The notes under the pieces: generated by a model
Told to the model about the DNA's origin: nothing
Seen by the model: the letters and a program-made list of their open reading frames with translations, nothing else
The model's database searches: none
DNA from: an uncultured Desulfovibrio sp.
GTDB lineage: Bacteria; Desulfobacterota; Desulfovibrionia; Desulfovibrionales; Desulfovibrionaceae
Direction of reading: 5' to 3'
NCBI GenBank assembly: GCA_947177645.1
Contig: CAMWVJ010000022.1
Location: 1 to 9,310, forward strand
Length of the DNA: 9,310 nucleotides
Shown here: positions 7,853 through 9,310 of the stretch, piece after piece
How the letters are laid out: every line of letters begins with the position of its first letter
Numbering within the stretch: the stretch's first letter is position 1
Translations under genes and position numbers: made by a program

Positions 7853-8686
7853 TTACTGTCCGGCGGAGGGGGCGGCCTCCGCGCCATAGTCCACGCGGGC
7901 CAGGGCAAGGCCCTGCGGGGGCGCGGTGGGCGCGGGCACCGCCGCGCGCTCGCAGGCGGCGAGCAGCGCCGGCACGGCCTCGGGCGCGAGCTTGCCCCGG
8001 CCGCAGGCCGCGAGGATGCCGGCCATGTTGCGCACCATCTGCTTCAGGAAGCCGTTGGCCGTCACGGTGAGCCGCAAGAGCGGCGCATGCGGGGGGTAAA
8101 ATTCCTGCGGGGGCTGCGCGTCAAGCGTGGCGGCGAAGATATGGCGCACGCTGCCGCGCGTCTCCGAGCCGGCATTGCGCAGCGAGGCGAAATCCCGCTC
8201 GCCCACGAATGCGGGCAGCGCCGCGCGCATGCGCCCCTCGTCCAGCGGGCCGCAGGCCCAGACAAAGGGCGCGAGCACCGGCGGAACGAAGCGGCCCTCG
8301 CGCCAGAACTGGTAGACATAGGTCTTGGAGACGGCGTCGCGCCGGGCGTCGAAATTCGGGGGCGCCGCCTCGGCGGCGAGCACGCGCACGGAAGGCGGGA
8401 GCACGGCGTTCAGGCCGTGGCGCCAGTCAAAACCGGGGCGGCCCGCACTGCCGGGCCTGCCACCCCTGCCAGACCTCTCCGGCACGTCGCAATGGGCGAC
8501 CTGCCCGTGCGCATGGACGCCGGCATCCGTGCGGCCCGAGCCGAACACGCGCACCGGCACGCCTGCCAGCCGCGCGAGCGCCGCCTCCAGCGTGCCCTGC
8601 ACGGTGGGCGGGGGCTGGGGCTTTTCTTGGATCTGCCAGCCGCTGAATCCCGTCCCGTCATAGGCCAGCAGCAGCTTGAGGCGCAT
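7853..8686 (-). CDS. truA: tRNA pseudouridine(38-40) synthase TruA
   Basis: A 277-residue enzyme that isomerises uridine to pseudouridine at positions 38-40 in the anticodon arm of many tRNAs. The N-terminus reads LAYDGTGFSGWQIQ (7-20). The catalytic Asp54 lies in GSGRTDAGVHAHGQVAH (49-65). HGLNAVLP (90-97), FDARRDAVSKTYVYQF (112-127, including the conserved Tyr), FASLRNAGSETRGSVR (166-181) and ANGFLKQMVRNMAGIL (210-225) complete the family pattern. The start ATG shares its A with the TAA stop of the upstream gene (TAATG), and only a weak GGA precedes it, so translation is probably coupled. Residues 71-87 (RSGRGGRPGSAGRPGFD) look like an extra Gly/Arg-rich loop between two conserved blocks. 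The gene ends 64 bases before the preferred start of the sigma54 activator. Confidence 0.97.
   Translation of the reverse strand: MRLKLLLAYDGTGFSGWQIQEKPQPPPTVQGTLEAALARLAGVPVRVFGSGRTDAGVHAHGQVAHCDVPERSGRGGRPGSAGRPGFDWRHGLNAVLPPSVRVLAAEAAPPNFDARRDAVSKTYVYQFWREGRFVPPVLAPFVWACGPLDEGRMRAALPAFVGERDFASLRNAGSETRGSVRHIFAATLDAQPPQEFYPPHAPLLRLTVTANGFLKQMVRNMAGILAACGRGKLAPEAVPALLAACERAAVPAPTAPPQGLALARVDYGAEAAPSAGQ
8445..8473. repeat. Degenerate 9-bp tandem repeat inside truA
   Basis: On the plus strand CTGCC recurs at 8448, 8457 and 8466 with exact 9-base spacing, followed by a diverged unit (CCTCTCC). On the coding strand the units read TGGCAGGGG, TGGCAGGCC and CGGCAGTGC. Being a multiple of three, the repeat keeps the reading frame and encodes most of the Gly/Arg-rich insertion in TruA. 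Confidence 0.6.
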
Positions 8687-9310
8687 TATTCCGGCATCCG
8701 CATGCGGGTGATCATTTCCGTGAACTTGGCCGTCTTGGCCGGGTTGGTGTAGGTCAGGATCTCGCCAGACTGCTTGGGCGCCATGCCGGAAAGGATGCGC
8801 ACGGCCACGCGCTCGTCCATGTTCTCCAGCGCCTGCGCGGCCATGCGCGGCTTCATGTTGCCGTACATGAGGATGAGGTTCTTGACCTTCTTGTCCTCCA
8901 GCTCGCGGGCCTCGCGGATCATGTCCTTCATCTTGCCTTCGGCGCTCTGGAGGTCCTTGAGGCGCTGGTCCATCTGCTGGCGCAGCATGAGGATGTCCTG
9001 CTGCTGGCGCGCCAGGTCCTGCGCCTGGGCGTTGGGGTCGACGGGGGCGGCCTTGGGCGTGACCTGCGGGGCCGGCGCGGGCCAGGTGGCAGAGGGATCG
9101 GTCTGCGGCAGGGCCGGCATGGCGGCATTCCCCATGCCGCGCGAGGGCAGTTCGCCGGCGCGCGGGGGCAGGGGAGCGCCGTCGGCGCCCTGGCCGCGGG
9201 GGATATTTGCCGGGATGGGCGCGGCGCCCGGGAGCGCCGTGGGGGCGCCGAGGGAGCTGGGGCTGCCGCCGCCCATGGGCGCCAGCTGCTCGGCCGGCGC
9301 AAAGGACGAC
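8686..9310 (-). CDS. MotE-like flagellar protein (coiled coil plus MgtE-N-like domain), 5' end off the window
   Basis: The last 207 codons are visible; the frame stays open to the right edge (SSFAPAEQLAPMGGG...), so the start lies outside, and the ATG at 9276 is probably internal. Visible residues 1-92 are a Pro/Ala/Gly-rich linker. About 93-147 is a charged helical coiled coil (LARQQQDILMLRQQMDQRLK). About 146-203 resembles the MgtE intracellular N domain found in MotE proteins: MYGNMKPRMAAQALENMDER (148-167), then AVRILSGMAPKQSGEIL. MotE family members typically have an N-terminal membrane anchor and assist the flagellar motor or its export; an anchor would lie outside this window. From memory, relatives in Desulfovibrio follow the fliE-fliJ flagellar genes and precede truA, which suits this order. 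The assignment rests on domain architecture only; FliJ- or MgtE-related proteins are the alternatives. Confidence 0.75.
   Translation of the reverse strand, partial: SSFAPAEQLAPMGGGSPSSLGAPTALPGAAPIPANIPRGQGADGAPLPPRAGELPSRGMGNAAMPALPQTDPSATWPAPAPQVTPKAAPVDPNAQAQDLARQQQDILMLRQQMDQRLKDLQSAEGKMKDMIREARELEDKKVKNLILMYGNMKPRMAAQALENMDERVAVRILSGMAPKQSGEILTYTNPAKTAKFTEMITRMRMPE

Overview
The window looks like a chromosomal piece of a high-GC sulfate-reducing deltaproteobacterium of the Desulfovibrionaceae (Desulfovibrio/Bilophila-like). That call rests on three things: a glutamate synthase split into separate archaeal-type polypeptides, a type III glutamine synthetase, and truA placed directly after a MotE-like flagellar gene. 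It is an inference from gene content. All seven genes supported here lie on the minus strand, so transcription runs from right to left. Many long open frames on the plus strand are mirror images caused by GC-rich codon use.

Layout in transcription order. 9310-8686: 3' part of a MotE-like flagellar protein with a Pro/Ala/Gly-rich linker, a coiled coil and an MgtE-N-like C-terminus. 8686-7853: truA, tRNA pseudouridine synthase, joined to the previous gene by a TAATG stop/start overlap. 7788-6226: a sigma54-dependent activator of NifA type (GAF, AAA+, Fis HTH). 6225-5687: a 539-base intergenic region with AT-rich parts, carrying a good sigma54 (-24/-12) promoter for the next gene, an upstream dyad suited to an enhancer site, and a GC-rich structured leader. 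5686-3500: glnN, type III glutamine synthetase. 3499-3091: a 409-base intergenic region with a 96-base imperfect palindrome and a perfect 17-bp inverted repeat just before the next ribosome-binding site. 3090-1984, 1996-320 and 304 to beyond the left edge: the glutamate synthase amidotransferase, the ferredoxin/FMN synthase and the GXGXG subunit, tightly packed as an operon. The NAD(P)H/FAD subunit probably lies beyond the left edge.

The central block makes sense as one ammonium-assimilation island. Glutamine synthetase fixes ammonium onto glutamate. The split GOGAT then uses the glutamine amide and 2-oxoglutarate to regenerate glutamate. The adjacent sigma54 activator is the natural candidate to switch on glnN. 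I see no mobile elements, CRISPR arrays, tRNAs or rRNAs. No wholly new system is evident. The most interesting parts are the non-coding control regions on both sides of glnN and a repeat-derived insertion in TruA.
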